The translations under genes and the position numbers were made by a program. 60,442 nucleotides of DNA from Pseudacidovorax sp. (GTDB lineage Bacteria > Pseudomonadota > Gammaproteobacteria > Burkholderiales > Burkholderiaceae_C): NCBI RefSeq assembly GCF_017991995.1, contig NZ_JAGOPN010000030.1, forward strand, positions 1-60,442, given 5' to 3'. The notes beneath the pieces were generated by a model. It did not search any database and was not told the origin of the DNA. It saw only the letters and a program-made list of their open reading frames with translations. This document shows, one piece after another, positions 50,329 to 60,316 of the stretch (position 1 is its first letter; every line of letters begins with the position of its first letter).

Positions 50329-51237
50329 ATGTCCAGTGGCCACGCCCATTCCCACGCACCAGCGGCGATTGAACCCGGCAAGGAGAGGCCGCTGTGGATC
50401 GCTTTGGTGCTCACCAGTACCTTTCTCGTGGCAGAGGTCATCGGTGGCATCGTCACCGGCAGCCTCGCGCTCATCTCCGACGCGGCCCACATGTTCACCG
50501 ACGCAGCAGCACTCGCCATCGCCTTGGCTGCCATCCGCGTGGGCAGGCGGGTGGCTGATGCCAAGCGGACATTCGGGTACCACCGCTTCGAGATTCTGGC
50601 CGCCGCCTTCAACGCGCTGCTGCTGTTCGGCGTTGCGATCTACATCCTGTTCGAGGCTTACCAGCGCATCAAGTCGCCGCCGACCATCGAGTCGACGGGA
50701 ATGCTAGTCATTGCGACGCTGGGCTTGGTCATCAACCTCGTCAGCATGAAGCTGCTGGCAGCAGCCAAGGACGGGAGCCTGAACGTCAAGGGCGCCTACC
50801 TGGAAGTCTGGAGCGACATGCTCGGCTCCTTGGGCGTGATCGTTGGCGCCATCGTGATCCGCTTCACTGGCTGGGCATGGGTGGATTCCGCCATCGCGGT
50901 GTTGATCGGCCTGTGGGTGTTGCCCCGCACTTGGGTGCTGTTGCGCGACAGCGTGAACATCCTGCTGGAAGGCGTACCCAGCGGCATCGACCTGACGCAG
51001 GTGCGCCAAGCACTCGCCGCCATGCCCCGCGTCGATTCCGTCCACGACCTGCATCTGTGGTCGCTGACCAGCGGCAAGACCAGCCTGAGCGCCCATCTGG
51101 TGAGCGCCAAGGGCAATGCCGACGAGATCACCCGTACCGCCACCAAGATGCTGGAAGACAAATTCGGCCTGCACCACACGACGCTTCAGGTCGAAAAGGT
51201 GCCATGCAAGATGGCTTCCGGCGACCACCGGTTCTGA
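50329..51237 (+). CDS. czcD: Cation diffusion facilitator, zinc/cobalt/cadmium efflux
   Basis: This 302-residue inner-membrane protein exports divalent metals from cytoplasm to periplasm in exchange for protons. It has a His-containing N-terminus (SSGHAHSHAP), six membrane helices with metal-site residues in HMFTDA (helix 2) and EVWSDMLGS (helix 5), and a C-terminal cytoplasmic metal domain (VDSVHDLHLW). It opens the czc cluster. CzcD usually supplies the periplasmic pool that CzcCBA then removes. Confidence 0.93.
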   Translation: MSSGHAHSHAPAAIEPGKERPLWIALVLTSTFLVAEVIGGIVTGSLALISDAAHMFTDAAALAIALAAIRVGRRVADAKRTFGYHRFEILAAAFNALLLFGVAIYILFEAYQRIKSPPTIESTGMLVIATLGLVINLVSMKLLAAAKDGSLNVKGAYLEVWSDMLGSLGVIVGAIVIRFTGWAWVDSAIAVLIGLWVLPRTWVLLRDSVNILLEGVPSGIDLTQVRQALAAMPRVDSVHDLHLWSLTSGKTSLSAHLVSAKGNADEITRTATKMLEDKFGLHHTTLQVEKVPCKMASGDHRF

Positions 51238-51261
51238 TCTCTGGAACGTCCCGGACACACC

Positions 51262-51594
51262 ATGCGCCGCTTGCTCCTCATCCTGCTGCTCGCCATTCTG
51301 CCAGTCCAGTTCGGCTGGGCGTCGGTGGGGCAGTACGACGGCCACGAGGTGACGTCAATCCAGGCCGGGGTCGGCGGCAACGAGGCTGAGTCCATCGACC
51401 ATGTGGCCGTGTCGGTAAATGGATGTGTACCCGGCGACGCCCACTGCCATGCACCGGCTCTGGCGCCGGCCTTCGCGTGGATGCATCTTGGCCAACTGAC
51501 CGACCGCAACGCCTATCCGCCTCGCACCGAGCAGGTCGCCTGGGGCCGGGCTGCTCCGGCCATCGACCGGCCCAAATGGCCCAGGAATCACTGA
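51262..51594 (+). CDS. czcI: Czc accessory protein, CzcI-like
   Basis: This 110-residue secreted protein has a signal peptide (MRRLLLILLLAILPVQFGWA) and matches the small CzcI proteins that stand before czcC in czc operons. It has a few His and Cys residues (GCVPGDAHCHAPA) that could bind metal. Its role in control of czc expression is known only loosely. It lies 24 bases after czcD. Confidence 0.75.
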   Translation: MRRLLLILLLAILPVQFGWASVGQYDGHEVTSIQAGVGGNEAESIDHVAVSVNGCVPGDAHCHAPALAPAFAWMHLGQLTDRNAYPPRTEQVAWGRAAPAIDRPKWPRNH

Positions 51595-51683
51595 CGTGGA
51601 GCCCGGCGGCCGCCTGACGCCACTCGTCTGAATTTTTTTCAGGTTGCCCGCTCCGGGCAGCCCCTTCCCCTTGGAGATTATTA

Positions 51684-52985
51684 ATGCGTAGGTCTATTGC
51701 GCCGATTGGGCTGGCGATCCTGGCGTTTGCCAGCGGCTCAGCGCTGTCTCAGTCTTCTCCGCCGGCGTCGGTGCCGGGCGCCACGGCGTCCGCCACTCCT
51801 GCGCTGACCTTGGCCGCGGCTTGGAGGCTGGCACTGGATGGCAACCCGGAGCTGGCCGCCGCACGCAACGAGACGCTGGCGGCCGAGGGTGCACGCGTCC
51901 AGGCCGGCGCATTTCCGAACCCGACGCTGGAGGCGCAGATCGAGGATCAACGGCGCGAGACGCGCACCTCGACCGTCACGCTGTCGCAGCCCATCGAGCT
52001 GGGCGGCAAGCGCTCCGCACGGATCGCAGCCGCCGACCGGGCCATTGACATCACGAAGTCGCAACTTGAGGCCAAGCGGGTAGACGTGAAAGCGAACGTC
52101 ACGGCTGCGTTCTTCGCCGTATTGGTGGCGCAGGAGCGGGTGACGCTTGCACAGGCGTCGCTCGATCTTGCACGCCGCGGCTCCGATGCGGCGAATAAGC
52201 GCGTCACCGCCGGCAAGGTTTCGCCCGTGGAAGAGACCAAGGCGAAAGTTGCCGAGGCCGGCGTGCGCCTGGAACTCGTGCAGGCCCAGGGCGAGTTGCG
52301 CACCAGCCTGGCGCAGCTTCGCGGCGCCATCGGACCGGGCCCCGCAATCGGTGCCGTGGATGGCAATGCGCTACAGACGCCGCGACCGGTTTCTGCGGAC
52401 GAGGTTACGGCTCGCATCGACGCGGCGCCGGCCGTGCGTGAGGCGCGGCTGGAGATCCGTCGCTTCGAGGCACTGGCCGACTTGGAGCGCGCCAAGCGGA
52501 TCCCCGATATCACGTTGACGCTGGGTGCGACGCGGCCCACCGAACTGGCCCGCAACCAGGCCATCGTCGGCATCTCAATTCCGCTGCCCATCTTCGATAC
52601 CAACCGCGGCAACATCCAAGAGGCGCTGCGCCGCCAGGACAAGGCCGAAGACACGGCCCGCGCGACCGAACTGCGCGTGCGCACCGAGGCACTGGCTGCG
52701 CGCCAGCGCATCGAGACCACCCTGGCCGAGGTGACGACGCTGCGCGACGAGGTGCTGCCTGGCGCCCAAAGCGCCTTCGATGCGGCCACCAAGGGCTTCG
52801 AGCTGGGCAAGTTCAGCTACCTCGAGGCGCTGGACGCGCAGCGGACCTTGCTGCAGGCGCGCGCGCAGTATCTGCGTGCCCTCTCCGAGACCCACCGATC
52901 AGTCGCCGAGCTTCAGCGTCTGCTGGGCATCGACGAAGCCACCGCATCTTCTTCCTCATCTCCCCAGACCCAGGAACGTCCATGA
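51684..52985 (+). CDS. czcC: Outer-membrane efflux channel of the Czc system
   Basis: This 433-residue TolC-family protein forms the outer-membrane exit of the CzcCBA pump. A signal peptide (~1-25) is followed by two tandem outer-membrane efflux repeats with long alpha-helical segments (AAWRLALDGNPELAAARNETL; LDAQRTLLQARAQYLRALSE). A GGAG site precedes the ATG at 51684. It overlaps czcB by four bases. Confidence 0.92.
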   Translation: MRRSIAPIGLAILAFASGSALSQSSPPASVPGATASATPALTLAAAWRLALDGNPELAAARNETLAAEGARVQAGAFPNPTLEAQIEDQRRETRTSTVTLSQPIELGGKRSARIAAADRAIDITKSQLEAKRVDVKANVTAAFFAVLVAQERVTLAQASLDLARRGSDAANKRVTAGKVSPVEETKAKVAEAGVRLELVQAQGELRTSLAQLRGAIGPGPAIGAVDGNALQTPRPVSADEVTARIDAAPAVREARLEIRRFEALADLERAKRIPDITLTLGATRPTELARNQAIVGISIPLPIFDTNRGNIQEALRRQDKAEDTARATELRVRTEALAARQRIETTLAEVTTLRDEVLPGAQSAFDAATKGFELGKFSYLEALDAQRTLLQARAQYLRALSETHRSVAELQRLLGIDEATASSSSSPQTQERP

Positions 52986-54544
52986 ACTCCACCCCTCAAC
53001 CCCCGTCGCGCCGGGGCCAGAAGCTCATCATCGCCTTGCTCGTGGCGGCCGGTGTGATTGGCGGCGTGTTCATCATGACCAAGCCCGACAGCAAGAAGCC
53101 GGCGGCCGAAAGCCACAGCGGCCACGGCGACGAATCGGGCAAGAAGGGCGATGACGGCCATGGCCATGGAAGCGAGGGCGAGGCTGGCCACAGCGAAGAA
53201 GCCGTCGCTAAGGGCCCCAACGGCGGCCAACTTTTCGTCGATGGCGAATTCTCGGTCGAGATGTTGCTGTCCGAGGAGGGTGGCGAGCCGCGTTTCAAGG
53301 CTTGGACCTACGAGAAGAAGCAGCCTGCCACGCCCGCGGGCACGCGTATGGCGGTATCGCTCACGCGTCCTAACGGCGAGAAGCAGGCACTGAAATTTGT
53401 GCTGACCAACGGCGTTTGGAGCAGCGACCAGCCGGTGGCGGAACCGCACATCTTCGAGGCCACCCTCGAAGTACAGACGCCTCAGGAGTCCTTTCTCTTT
53501 GCTTTCAACAAGGACGAGGGCAAGGTCACCATGAGCGACGCCCAGATCCAGTCCGCCGGCATCACGCTGGACGCCAGTTCGCCGGCCAGCATTCGCAGTG
53601 GCCTGCAGTTCCCTGGCGAGATCCGCTTCAACGACGACCGCACCGCGCACATCGTTCCGCGCGTGACCGGCGTGGTCGACAGCGTGAGCGCCAACCTGGG
53701 GCAGCAGGTAAAGAAGGGGCAAGTGCTGGCCGTCATCTCCAGCACCGCAGTCTCGGAAACACGCTCGGAGCTGCAGTCCGCACTGCAACGCCGCCAGTTG
53801 GCCAAGACCACCTACGAGCGCGAGAAGAAGCTGTGGGAGGAGAAGATCTCGCCAGAGCAGGACGTGCTGCAGGCGCAGCAGGCGCTGCGCGAAGCCGAGA
53901 TCGCCGCCGCCAATGCCAACCAGAAGCTGCTGGCACTGGGCGCCACGCCGACTGCCGGCGCGTTGGGGCGCTTCGAACTGCGCGCACCTTTCGACGGCAT
54001 TGTGGTCGAGAAGCACATCGCATTGGGCGAGGCGGTGCGCGAGGACACGCAGGTGTTCATCGTTTCCGATCTATCTTCCGTGTGGGCGGAGATGAGCGTG
54101 CCGGCGCGTGACCTGCCCCGTGTGCGCGTGGGCGAGAAGGTGCTGGTGCGTTCGGGCGCCTTCGACGCCACCGCCAACGGCACGGTGGCCTATGTGGGCT
54201 CGCTCATCGGCGAGCAGACGCGCACGGCGCGCGCCCGCGTGACGCTGCCCAACCCACAAGGGGCCTGGCGCCCGGGCCTCTTTGTCAACGTCGAGGTGGT
54301 GGCCGAAGAAGTGGCCGTGCCGGTCAGCGTGGCCTCGTCGGCGATCCAGACCATCGACGACAAGCCGGTCGTGTTCCTCAAAGTGCCCGGTGGCTTCGTC
54401 CCGCAGCCCGTGCAATTGGGTCGCACGGACGGCAAACGCGTCGAGATCGTTGAAGGCCTGAAGCCAGGGAGCAGCTATGCAGCCGCCGGAAGCTTTGTCG
54501 TCAAGTCCGAGCAGGGCAAGGGCTCTGCCACCCACACGCACTGA
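52982..54544 (+). CDS. czcB: Periplasmic adaptor of the Czc RND pump
   Basis: This 520-residue membrane-fusion protein links CzcA to CzcC. An N-terminal anchor (residues ~13-32) precedes a His/Asp/Glu-rich stretch (residues ~40-75) likely to bind metal. Next come an extra N-terminal beta domain (GPNGGQLFVDGEF...), the barrel-sandwich and hairpin domains (~190-330) and the beta-barrel and proximal domains. It ends THTH. It overlaps czcC and precedes czcA by 16 bases. Confidence 0.93.
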   Translation: MNSTPQPPSRRGQKLIIALLVAAGVIGGVFIMTKPDSKKPAAESHSGHGDESGKKGDDGHGHGSEGEAGHSEEAVAKGPNGGQLFVDGEFSVEMLLSEEGGEPRFKAWTYEKKQPATPAGTRMAVSLTRPNGEKQALKFVLTNGVWSSDQPVAEPHIFEATLEVQTPQESFLFAFNKDEGKVTMSDAQIQSAGITLDASSPASIRSGLQFPGEIRFNDDRTAHIVPRVTGVVDSVSANLGQQVKKGQVLAVISSTAVSETRSELQSALQRRQLAKTTYEREKKLWEEKISPEQDVLQAQQALREAEIAAANANQKLLALGATPTAGALGRFELRAPFDGIVVEKHIALGEAVREDTQVFIVSDLSSVWAEMSVPARDLPRVRVGEKVLVRSGAFDATANGTVAYVGSLIGEQTRTARARVTLPNPQGAWRPGLFVNVEVVAEEVAVPVSVASSAIQTIDDKPVVFLKVPGGFVPQPVQLGRTDGKRVEIVEGLKPGSSYAAAGSFVVKSEQGKGSATHTH

Positions 54545-54560
54545 GGCGCGCCGCACGACC

Positions 54561-57500
54561 ATGTTCGAAAAAATCATCCGCTTTGCCATCGAGCAGCGAT
54601 GGCTGGTGCTGCTCGCCGTGCTGGCGATGGCCGGCCTGGGGGTTTACAACTACCAGAAGCTGCCCATCGACGCTGTGCCGGACATCACCAATGTTCAGGT
54701 GCAGATCAACACGGCGGCACCGGGCTACTCGCCCTTGGAGACCGAGCAGCGCGTCACCTTCCCCATCGAGACGGTCATGGCCGGGTTGCCCGGCTTGCAG
54801 GAAACGCGTTCGCTGTCTCGCTACGGCCTGTCCCAAGTGACGGTGATCTTCCGCGACGGCACCGACATCTACTTCGCGCGGCAGTTGGTCAACGAGCGAC
54901 TGCAGTCCACGACCGGCCAGTTGCCCGACGGCATCCACCCGGTCGCAGGTCCGATCTCCACCGGCCTCGGTGAGATCTATCTGTGGACCGTCGAAGCCAA
55001 AGAGGGTGCGAAGAAGGTGGACGGCTCGCCGTACACCGCCACCGATCTGCGCGAGATCCAGGACTGGATCATCAAACCGCAGCTCCGGAACGTGCCGGGC
55101 GTCACCGAGATCAACACGATCGGCGGCTATGCCAAGCAATACCAGATCGCACCGCTGCCCGAGCGGCTGGCGGCCTACGGCCTGTCGTTGGCCGACGTGG
55201 TGAAGGCGCTGGAGCGCAACAACACCAACGTGGGTGCTGGCTACATCGAGCGCCGCGGCGAGCAGTACCTGATTCGTGCGCCGGGCCAGGTGCGCAGCAT
55301 CGAGGACATCAACAACGTCATTCTTTCCAGCGCGGGCAGCACGCCGGTGCGCGTGCGCGACGTGGCCCAGGTCGAGCTAGGCCAGGAGCTGCGCACGGGC
55401 GCAGCGACTGACAACGGCCGCGAGGTCGTCCTGGGCACGGTCTTCATGCTCATCGGCGAGAACAGCCGCACCGTCTCGCAAGCGGTCGCCAGGAAGATGG
55501 AGGAGATCAACAAGAACCTCCCGGCAGGCGTCGAGGCTGTGACGGTCTATGACCGCACGGTGCTGGTCGACAAGGCCATCGCCACGGTCAAGAAGAACCT
55601 GCTCGAAGGCGCGATCCTGGTCATTGCCGTGCTGTTCGCCTTTCTCGGCAACCTGCGTGCCGCGGTCATCACGGCGATGGTCATTCCACTGTCCATGCTT
55701 TTCACCTTCACCGGCATGGTTAACCAGAAAGTCAGCGCCAACCTAATGAGCCTCGGAGCGCTGGACTTCGGCATCATCATCGACGGGGCGGTGGTGATCG
55801 TCGAGAACTGCGTGCGGCGCCTTGCCCACGCGCAACAGCACCACGGGCGGCCCCTGACGCGCAGCGAACGCTTCCACGAGGTGTTTGCCGCTTCGAAGGA
55901 GGCGCGCCGCGCACTGCTCTTCGGCCAGTTGATCATCATGATCGTCTACCTGCCGATCTTTGCGCTCACCGGGGTCGAAGGAAAGATGTTCCACCCGATG
56001 GCGCTGACGGTGGTCATCGCACTGCTCGGCGCCATGATCCTCTCGGTGACGTTCATCCCTGCTGCCGTGGCCTTGTTCATTGGCAAGAAGGTGACCGAGA
56101 AGGAAAACCGATTGATGCAATGGGCCAAGCGCGGCTACGAACCGTTGCTCGCACGCGCCCTCGGGGCCAAGGCCGTCGTGCTCACGGCGGCGGGCATTTC
56201 GGTGGTGCTGTGCGGCCTGCTGGCCACCCGCCTGGGCAGTGAGTTCATACCGAGCCTGAACGAGGGTGACTTCGCCATCCAGGCGCTGCGCATCCCTGGC
56301 ACCAGCCTCACGCAATCGGTGCAGATGCAGCAGCGGCTGGAGTCGCGGCTGAAGGAGAAATTCCCGGAGATCGAGCGCATCTTCGCGCGCACGGGCACCG
56401 CCGAGATCGCGTCGGACGCCATGCCGCCGAACATCTCCGACGGCTACGTCATGCTGAAGCCGGAAAAGGACTGGCCGGAGCCCAGGCGCAGCCGCCAGGA
56501 GCTGCTGGAGGCCGTGCAGGAGGAAGCCGGCAAGATTCCAGGCAACAGCTACGAGTTCTCACAGCCCATCCAGTTGCGCTTCAACGAACTGGTCTCAGGC
56601 GTGCGCAGCGACGTGGCCGTCAAGATCTTCGGTGACGACATGGACGTGCTGAACAAGACGGCGGGCGAGATCGAGAAGGTGCTCAATGCCATTCCGGGCG
56701 CGGCCGAGGTCAAGGTCGAGCAGACCACCGGCCTGCCGATGCTGACCGTGGCCATCGATCGCGACAAAGCGACCCGCTACGGCCTGAACATCGCGGATGT
56801 CCAAGACACGCTGGCCACCGCCATTGGCGGCCGCGAAGCCGGCACCATGTTCGAGGGCGACCGTCGCTTCGACATCATCGTGCGCCTGCCCGAGAGCGTG
56901 CGCGGCAACATCGAAGCCATCCGTCGCCTGCCGATACCGTTGCCGGCGTCCACGGCGGCGGGCAGTGCCAACCGCGTCAGCTTCATTCCTCTGTCGGAAG
57001 TGGCAACGCTGGAGCTGGCGCCGGGCCCCAACCAGGTCAGCCGCGAGAATGGCAAACGCCGCATCGTCGTGAGCGCCAACGTGCGCGGGCGCGACCTCGG
57101 CGGTTTCGTCTCCGAGGCTTCAGCTGCCTTGGAAGAGCGCGTGAAGATCCCGACCGGCTACTGGACCACTTGGGGTGGCCAGTTCGAGAACCTGCAATCG
57201 GCCACGCAGCGACTGCAAGTCGTCGTGCCGGTGGCGCTGCTGCTGGTGTTCACGCTGCTCTTCGCCATGTTTGGGAACATCAAGGACGGGCTGATCGTCT
57301 TCACGGGTATTCCTTTCGCCCTGACCGGTGGGATTCTGGCCCTGTGGCTGCGCGACATCCCGCTGTCCATCACGGCGGCGGTCGGCTTCATCGCGCTGTC
57401 GGGCGTGGCGGTGCTCAACGGGCTGGTGATGATCTCCTTCGTCCGCAACCTGCGCGAGGAGGGCGCCTCGCTCGACACCGCGATCCGCGAGGGTGCGATC

Positions 57501-57764
57501 ACCCGTTTGCGCCCCGTTCTCATGACGGCGCTGGTGGCCTCGCTCGGCTTCGTGCCAATGGCCATTGCCACGGGCACGGGCGCCGAGGTGCAGCGACCGC
57601 TGGCGACGGTGGTCATCGGCGGCATTCTGTCGTCGACCGCATTGACGCTGCTCGTGCTACCCGTGCTTTACCGCCTCGCGCATGCGCGTGACGAAGAAGA
57701 AGAGGTGTTCGAGCGACCTACCACGCATGCCGAACTGGCGGGCCCTGACGGCAAGCCGGCGTAG
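54561..57764 (+). CDS. czcA: Heavy-metal efflux RND pump (HME family)
   Basis: This 1067-residue proton-driven pump removes Zn2+, Co2+ or Cd2+ across both membranes. It has 12 membrane helices and two large periplasmic loops. The helix-4 signature DFGIIIDGAVVIVEN marks the HME-RND group that transports divalent zinc-like ions rather than Cu+. The start at 54561 (MFEKIIRFAIEQR) is the conserved one; the frame is open upstream within czcB. No truncation is seen. Confidence 0.95.
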   Translation: MFEKIIRFAIEQRWLVLLAVLAMAGLGVYNYQKLPIDAVPDITNVQVQINTAAPGYSPLETEQRVTFPIETVMAGLPGLQETRSLSRYGLSQVTVIFRDGTDIYFARQLVNERLQSTTGQLPDGIHPVAGPISTGLGEIYLWTVEAKEGAKKVDGSPYTATDLREIQDWIIKPQLRNVPGVTEINTIGGYAKQYQIAPLPERLAAYGLSLADVVKALERNNTNVGAGYIERRGEQYLIRAPGQVRSIEDINNVILSSAGSTPVRVRDVAQVELGQELRTGAATDNGREVVLGTVFMLIGENSRTVSQAVARKMEEINKNLPAGVEAVTVYDRTVLVDKAIATVKKNLLEGAILVIAVLFAFLGNLRAAVITAMVIPLSMLFTFTGMVNQKVSANLMSLGALDFGIIIDGAVVIVENCVRRLAHAQQHHGRPLTRSERFHEVFAASKEARRALLFGQLIIMIVYLPIFALTGVEGKMFHPMALTVVIALLGAMILSVTFIPAAVALFIGKKVTEKENRLMQWAKRGYEPLLARALGAKAVVLTAAGISVVLCGLLATRLGSEFIPSLNEGDFAIQALRIPGTSLTQSVQMQQRLESRLKEKFPEIERIFARTGTAEIASDAMPPNISDGYVMLKPEKDWPEPRRSRQELLEAVQEEAGKIPGNSYEFSQPIQLRFNELVSGVRSDVAVKIFGDDMDVLNKTAGEIEKVLNAIPGAAEVKVEQTTGLPMLTVAIDRDKATRYGLNIADVQDTLATAIGGREAGTMFEGDRRFDIIVRLPESVRGNIEAIRRLPIPLPASTAAGSANRVSFIPLSEVATLELAPGPNQVSRENGKRRIVVSANVRGRDLGGFVSEASAALEERVKIPTGYWTTWGGQFENLQSATQRLQVVVPVALLLVFTLLFAMFGNIKDGLIVFTGIPFALTGGILALWLRDIPLSITAAVGFIALSGVAVLNGLVMISFVRNLREEGASLDTAIREGAITRLRPVLMTALVASLGFVPMAIATGTGAEVQRPLATVVIGGILSSTALTLLVLPVLYRLAHARDEEEEVFERPTTHAELAGPDGKPA

Positions 57765-57829
57765 TACGTCACCGCCGTGACCCCCTCGCACGGCCATCCT
57801 GCCGAGGGGAATTTCTTTCAATCATCCTC

Positions 57830-58210
57830 ATGAAGATCAAGCAGCTTCTTTCCATCTCGGCGCTGGCGTTCAGCACAGCGGCTCTTGCGTCTGGCGACCA
57901 TGGCGACGAAGCCAAGCCGCGCCACGGTGGCGTTGTGAGTGTCGTGAGGGACATGAGTTACGAGTTCGTGGCCTCCAAGCAGGCATTGAGCCTCCATGTG
58001 AGCGACCACGGAAAGACCCCGGATCTCGCCGGTGCCACAGCGAAGCTGATCCTGCTGACAGGTGCTGACAAGCAGGAGGTCGAACTGACGTCCGACGGTT
58101 CGGCTCTACGAGCGAGCGGAAGCTTCTCGGTCCAGGCTGGCACCAAGGCTGTCGCCCAGATCAGCCTGAAAGGCAAGCCCGTGCAGTCGGTGCGCTTCAC
58201 GTTGAAATGA
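57830..58210 (+). CDS. Small periplasmic protein of the czc cluster
   Basis: This 126-residue secreted protein has a signal peptide (MKIKQLLSISALAFSTAALA) and a His-containing mature start (GDHGDEAKPRHGGVV) followed by a small all-beta-looking domain. It resembles in pattern the extra N-terminal domain of the CzcB adaptor (HGG/GPNGG followed by a YEFVAS-like strand pattern). It probably binds or senses metal in the periplasm. Function not known. It lies 65 bases after czcA. Confidence 0.65.
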   Translation: MKIKQLLSISALAFSTAALASGDHGDEAKPRHGGVVSVVRDMSYEFVASKQALSLHVSDHGKTPDLAGATAKLILLTGADKQEVELTSDGSALRASGSFSVQAGTKAVAQISLKGKPVQSVRFTLK

Positions 58211-58271
58211 GTCGGCGCATTGCCACATGGTCGCCTGCACGCCAGCGACCTACGAACTGAAGGGGCCGGAC

Positions 58272-58544
58272 ATGGGCTTTCTCGAACGCTTTCTGGGCGG
58301 GCACCACCGCGGTGGCGATCACGGCGCGCGCAAAGGGTATGAGTACGGTGGTGCCGGCAGCGCTCATGGGCCTGCGCCCGCGGGCTGGGGCACCGACTGC
58401 CCGAGCTGCCAGGCGACCAACCCACTGCGAGTCAAGTTTTGTCAGCAATGCGGCACTCCGACGGCGCCCCTCGCTTGCGGCCAATGCGGCACGATGCTCC
58501 AAGCCAGGGCGAAGTTCTGCGGACAGTGCGGCAAGGCCGTGTAG
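58272..58544 (+). CDS. Small double zinc-ribbon protein
   Basis: This 90-residue protein has a glycine/histidine-rich N-terminal half (FLGGHHRGGDHGARKG) and a C-terminal half with CPSC...CQQCG and CGQCG...CGQCG, i.e. two zinc-ribbon units. The start at 58272 (MGFLERFLGG) is preferred; the frame is open to 58227. It may store or sense zinc, but no function can be assigned. Confidence 0.6.
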   Translation: MGFLERFLGGHHRGGDHGARKGYEYGGAGSAHGPAPAGWGTDCPSCQATNPLRVKFCQQCGTPTAPLACGQCGTMLQARAKFCGQCGKAV

Positions 58545-58991
58545 CTTCAAGAAGGTCAGCCGACGGATGGGTGTCCGGACTGTAGTCAGGGGCGTACGTC
58601 CATGGGGCGCACCCTGAGGTGCACATCGTCGCGAACCTCCTTGCTGGCCGCGCCTCGCGGCCATGAGACCCAGCTGCTGGCAGAGCACGTAGGCCGCGCT
58701 GCCTGGTCGCTGGAATTACAGGAAAATCTCACACGGCATCCGCATAGCCGACGGCGTCGACGGCGAGACATGGACCACCAGGCGGACGGAGCTTGTGGGG
58801 AGGCGGCATCACCGAACTGTGCCGCATCCGGACTGGTCGGCGCAACGATAGATGCACCGGCGTGTCGAGGCCGTCATTGCATTACCGCCCGATGACGCAC
58901 ATGTAATGTCGCTGTGCGCAAAGTGGCGGGCGGGGTTTCTAGAGTCGGTTGCACGGTCAGGTGACCGGATAAATCTGTCTAGGAGACCTCC
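58545..58991. other. Gene-free stretch between zinc-ribbon and DUF4148 genes
   Basis: These ~450 bases have no ORF with credible composition on either strand. The short open frames here are rich in Arg and have no ribosome-binding site. An AGGAG site at 58980-58984 belongs to the DUF4148 gene. Confidence 0.5.
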
Positions 58992-59372
58992 ATGCAAGCC
59001 CACTTTCGCCACAGCCTCGTCGCTGCCGCCGGTGCCGCCACCTTGCTCCTGGCCCCTGCGGCCATGGCGGCCGGCGCTTACCACCCTGCAACCACAGAAG
59101 CCGGGGCCACCTTCCACCCTGAGCATGCATCCACCAAGACGCGCGAGCAGGTCAACGCCGATCTCCAGACGGCCATGAAGCACCCAGCCTGGGACCGCGT
59201 CAGCCGCGGCGCGCCCTGGCCCGTGGCCAAGACCGGTCCCGGCCTGACCCGCGAACAGGTCAACGCCGACCTCCAGGCGGCCATGAAGCACCCAGCCTGG
59301 GACCGCGTCAGCCGCGGTGGAGCGCCGTGGCCCGTCGAGCGTCTGGCGGCGACCCAGTCGTCGTCGAAGTGA
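58992..59372 (+). CDS. DUF4148 secreted protein with internal duplication
   Basis: This 126-residue secreted protein has a signal peptide (~1-26, AAMAA) and belongs to the DUF4148 group, common in Burkholderiales and of unknown function. The segment TREQVNADLQ-A-MKHPAWDRVSRG occurs twice (residues ~50-75 and ~86-110), and the two copies are almost identical at the DNA level (59142-59206 and 59249-59313). An AGGAG site precedes the ATG. Its stop overlaps a GTG start of the next gene (GTGA at 59369-59372). Confidence 0.78.
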   Translation: MQAHFRHSLVAAAGAATLLLAPAAMAAGAYHPATTEAGATFHPEHASTKTREQVNADLQTAMKHPAWDRVSRGAPWPVAKTGPGLTREQVNADLQAAMKHPAWDRVSRGGAPWPVERLAATQSSSK

Positions 59373-60316
59373 TCGCAGCCGACGCCACACCCGACGCCGG
59401 GACCGGCACGCGAAGAAAGGGGCTTTCGCCCCTTTTTTCTTGCCTGGGCGTCGCTGGCTGGATCGTCCTGCTGGACAACGTCGGCTTCTGGCGGACCTTC
59501 CTCTCGGCTCAGCCGGGTTCCCGCTTCGACCAATGGACGGCCGCAGCAGGCCTCGCCAGTTTGCTGATCCTGCTCATGGCAGGCTTGTTGAGGCCACTGG
59601 TCGGCAACCGTGTCGGCCTGACCGTGGTCGCGGTCTTGCTGGTGATTTCCGCGGGCGTCGCCCACTACGTGGATGGCTGGGGTGTGTTGGTCGACCGAAA
59701 CCTCATCCGGAACGTCGTGGAAACCGACGCGCGCGAAGTGTCGGAGTTGCTCTCGTGGTCAGCCGCCGTGGATGTGCTCCTTCGGGGCGTCGTTCCGGCC
59801 GTGCTGCTCCTGCTGCTGCCACTGGCGTCGTCGTCGGGGTGGCGCACGCTGGGCCAGACCGGCCTGCTGCTGGCAGGTGCCACGAGCGTGGGGATGTTGC
59901 TCACCGTCTCGCTCTACGGTACCTTGGCGACGACGTTCCGCAACCACCGCGAACTGCGCCTTCAACTAGTGCCGGCCAACTACATCCGTGCGGTCTACGG
60001 CCATTTCAAGGGAAACATCCGTTCTCCCGTGGCTCCGATGCCTGTGGCATCTGATGCGTGGCGGGCCCCGCGGCCCGACGCGCGACCAAAAGTGATGGTG
60101 CTGATGGTCGGCGAGACCGCCCGGGCCGCTAACTTCTCGCTGGGCGGCTACGGCCGCGACACCAACCGACACCTCGCGGGCACCGGCGCCGTCTACTTCC
60201 CCAATGTGGCCTCCTGCGGCACCGACACCGCCACGTCGCTGCCCTGCATGTTCTCGAACCTCGGGGCCGGTGCGTTCTCGGTCGGCGCGGCCCAGGCGCG
60301 CGAGAACGTGCTGGAC
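59369..60316 (+). pseudogene. eptA: Lipid A phosphoethanolamine transferase EptA-like, 3'-truncated
   Basis: About 316 residues of an EptA-type enzyme remain. The N-terminal membrane helices (to ~residue 160) and the first part of the periplasmic sulfatase-fold domain are present: LMVGETARAANFSLGGYGRDTN and the catalytic Thr motif SCGTDTATSLPCMFS. Similarity ends at ARENVLD (60316), where an IS-like sequence begins, so most of the catalytic domain and its remaining zinc ligands are missing. A GTG start at 59369 overlaps the DUF4148 stop; an ATG at 59327 is the alternative. The intact family adds phosphoethanolamine to lipid A and lowers polymyxin binding. Confidence 0.8.
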
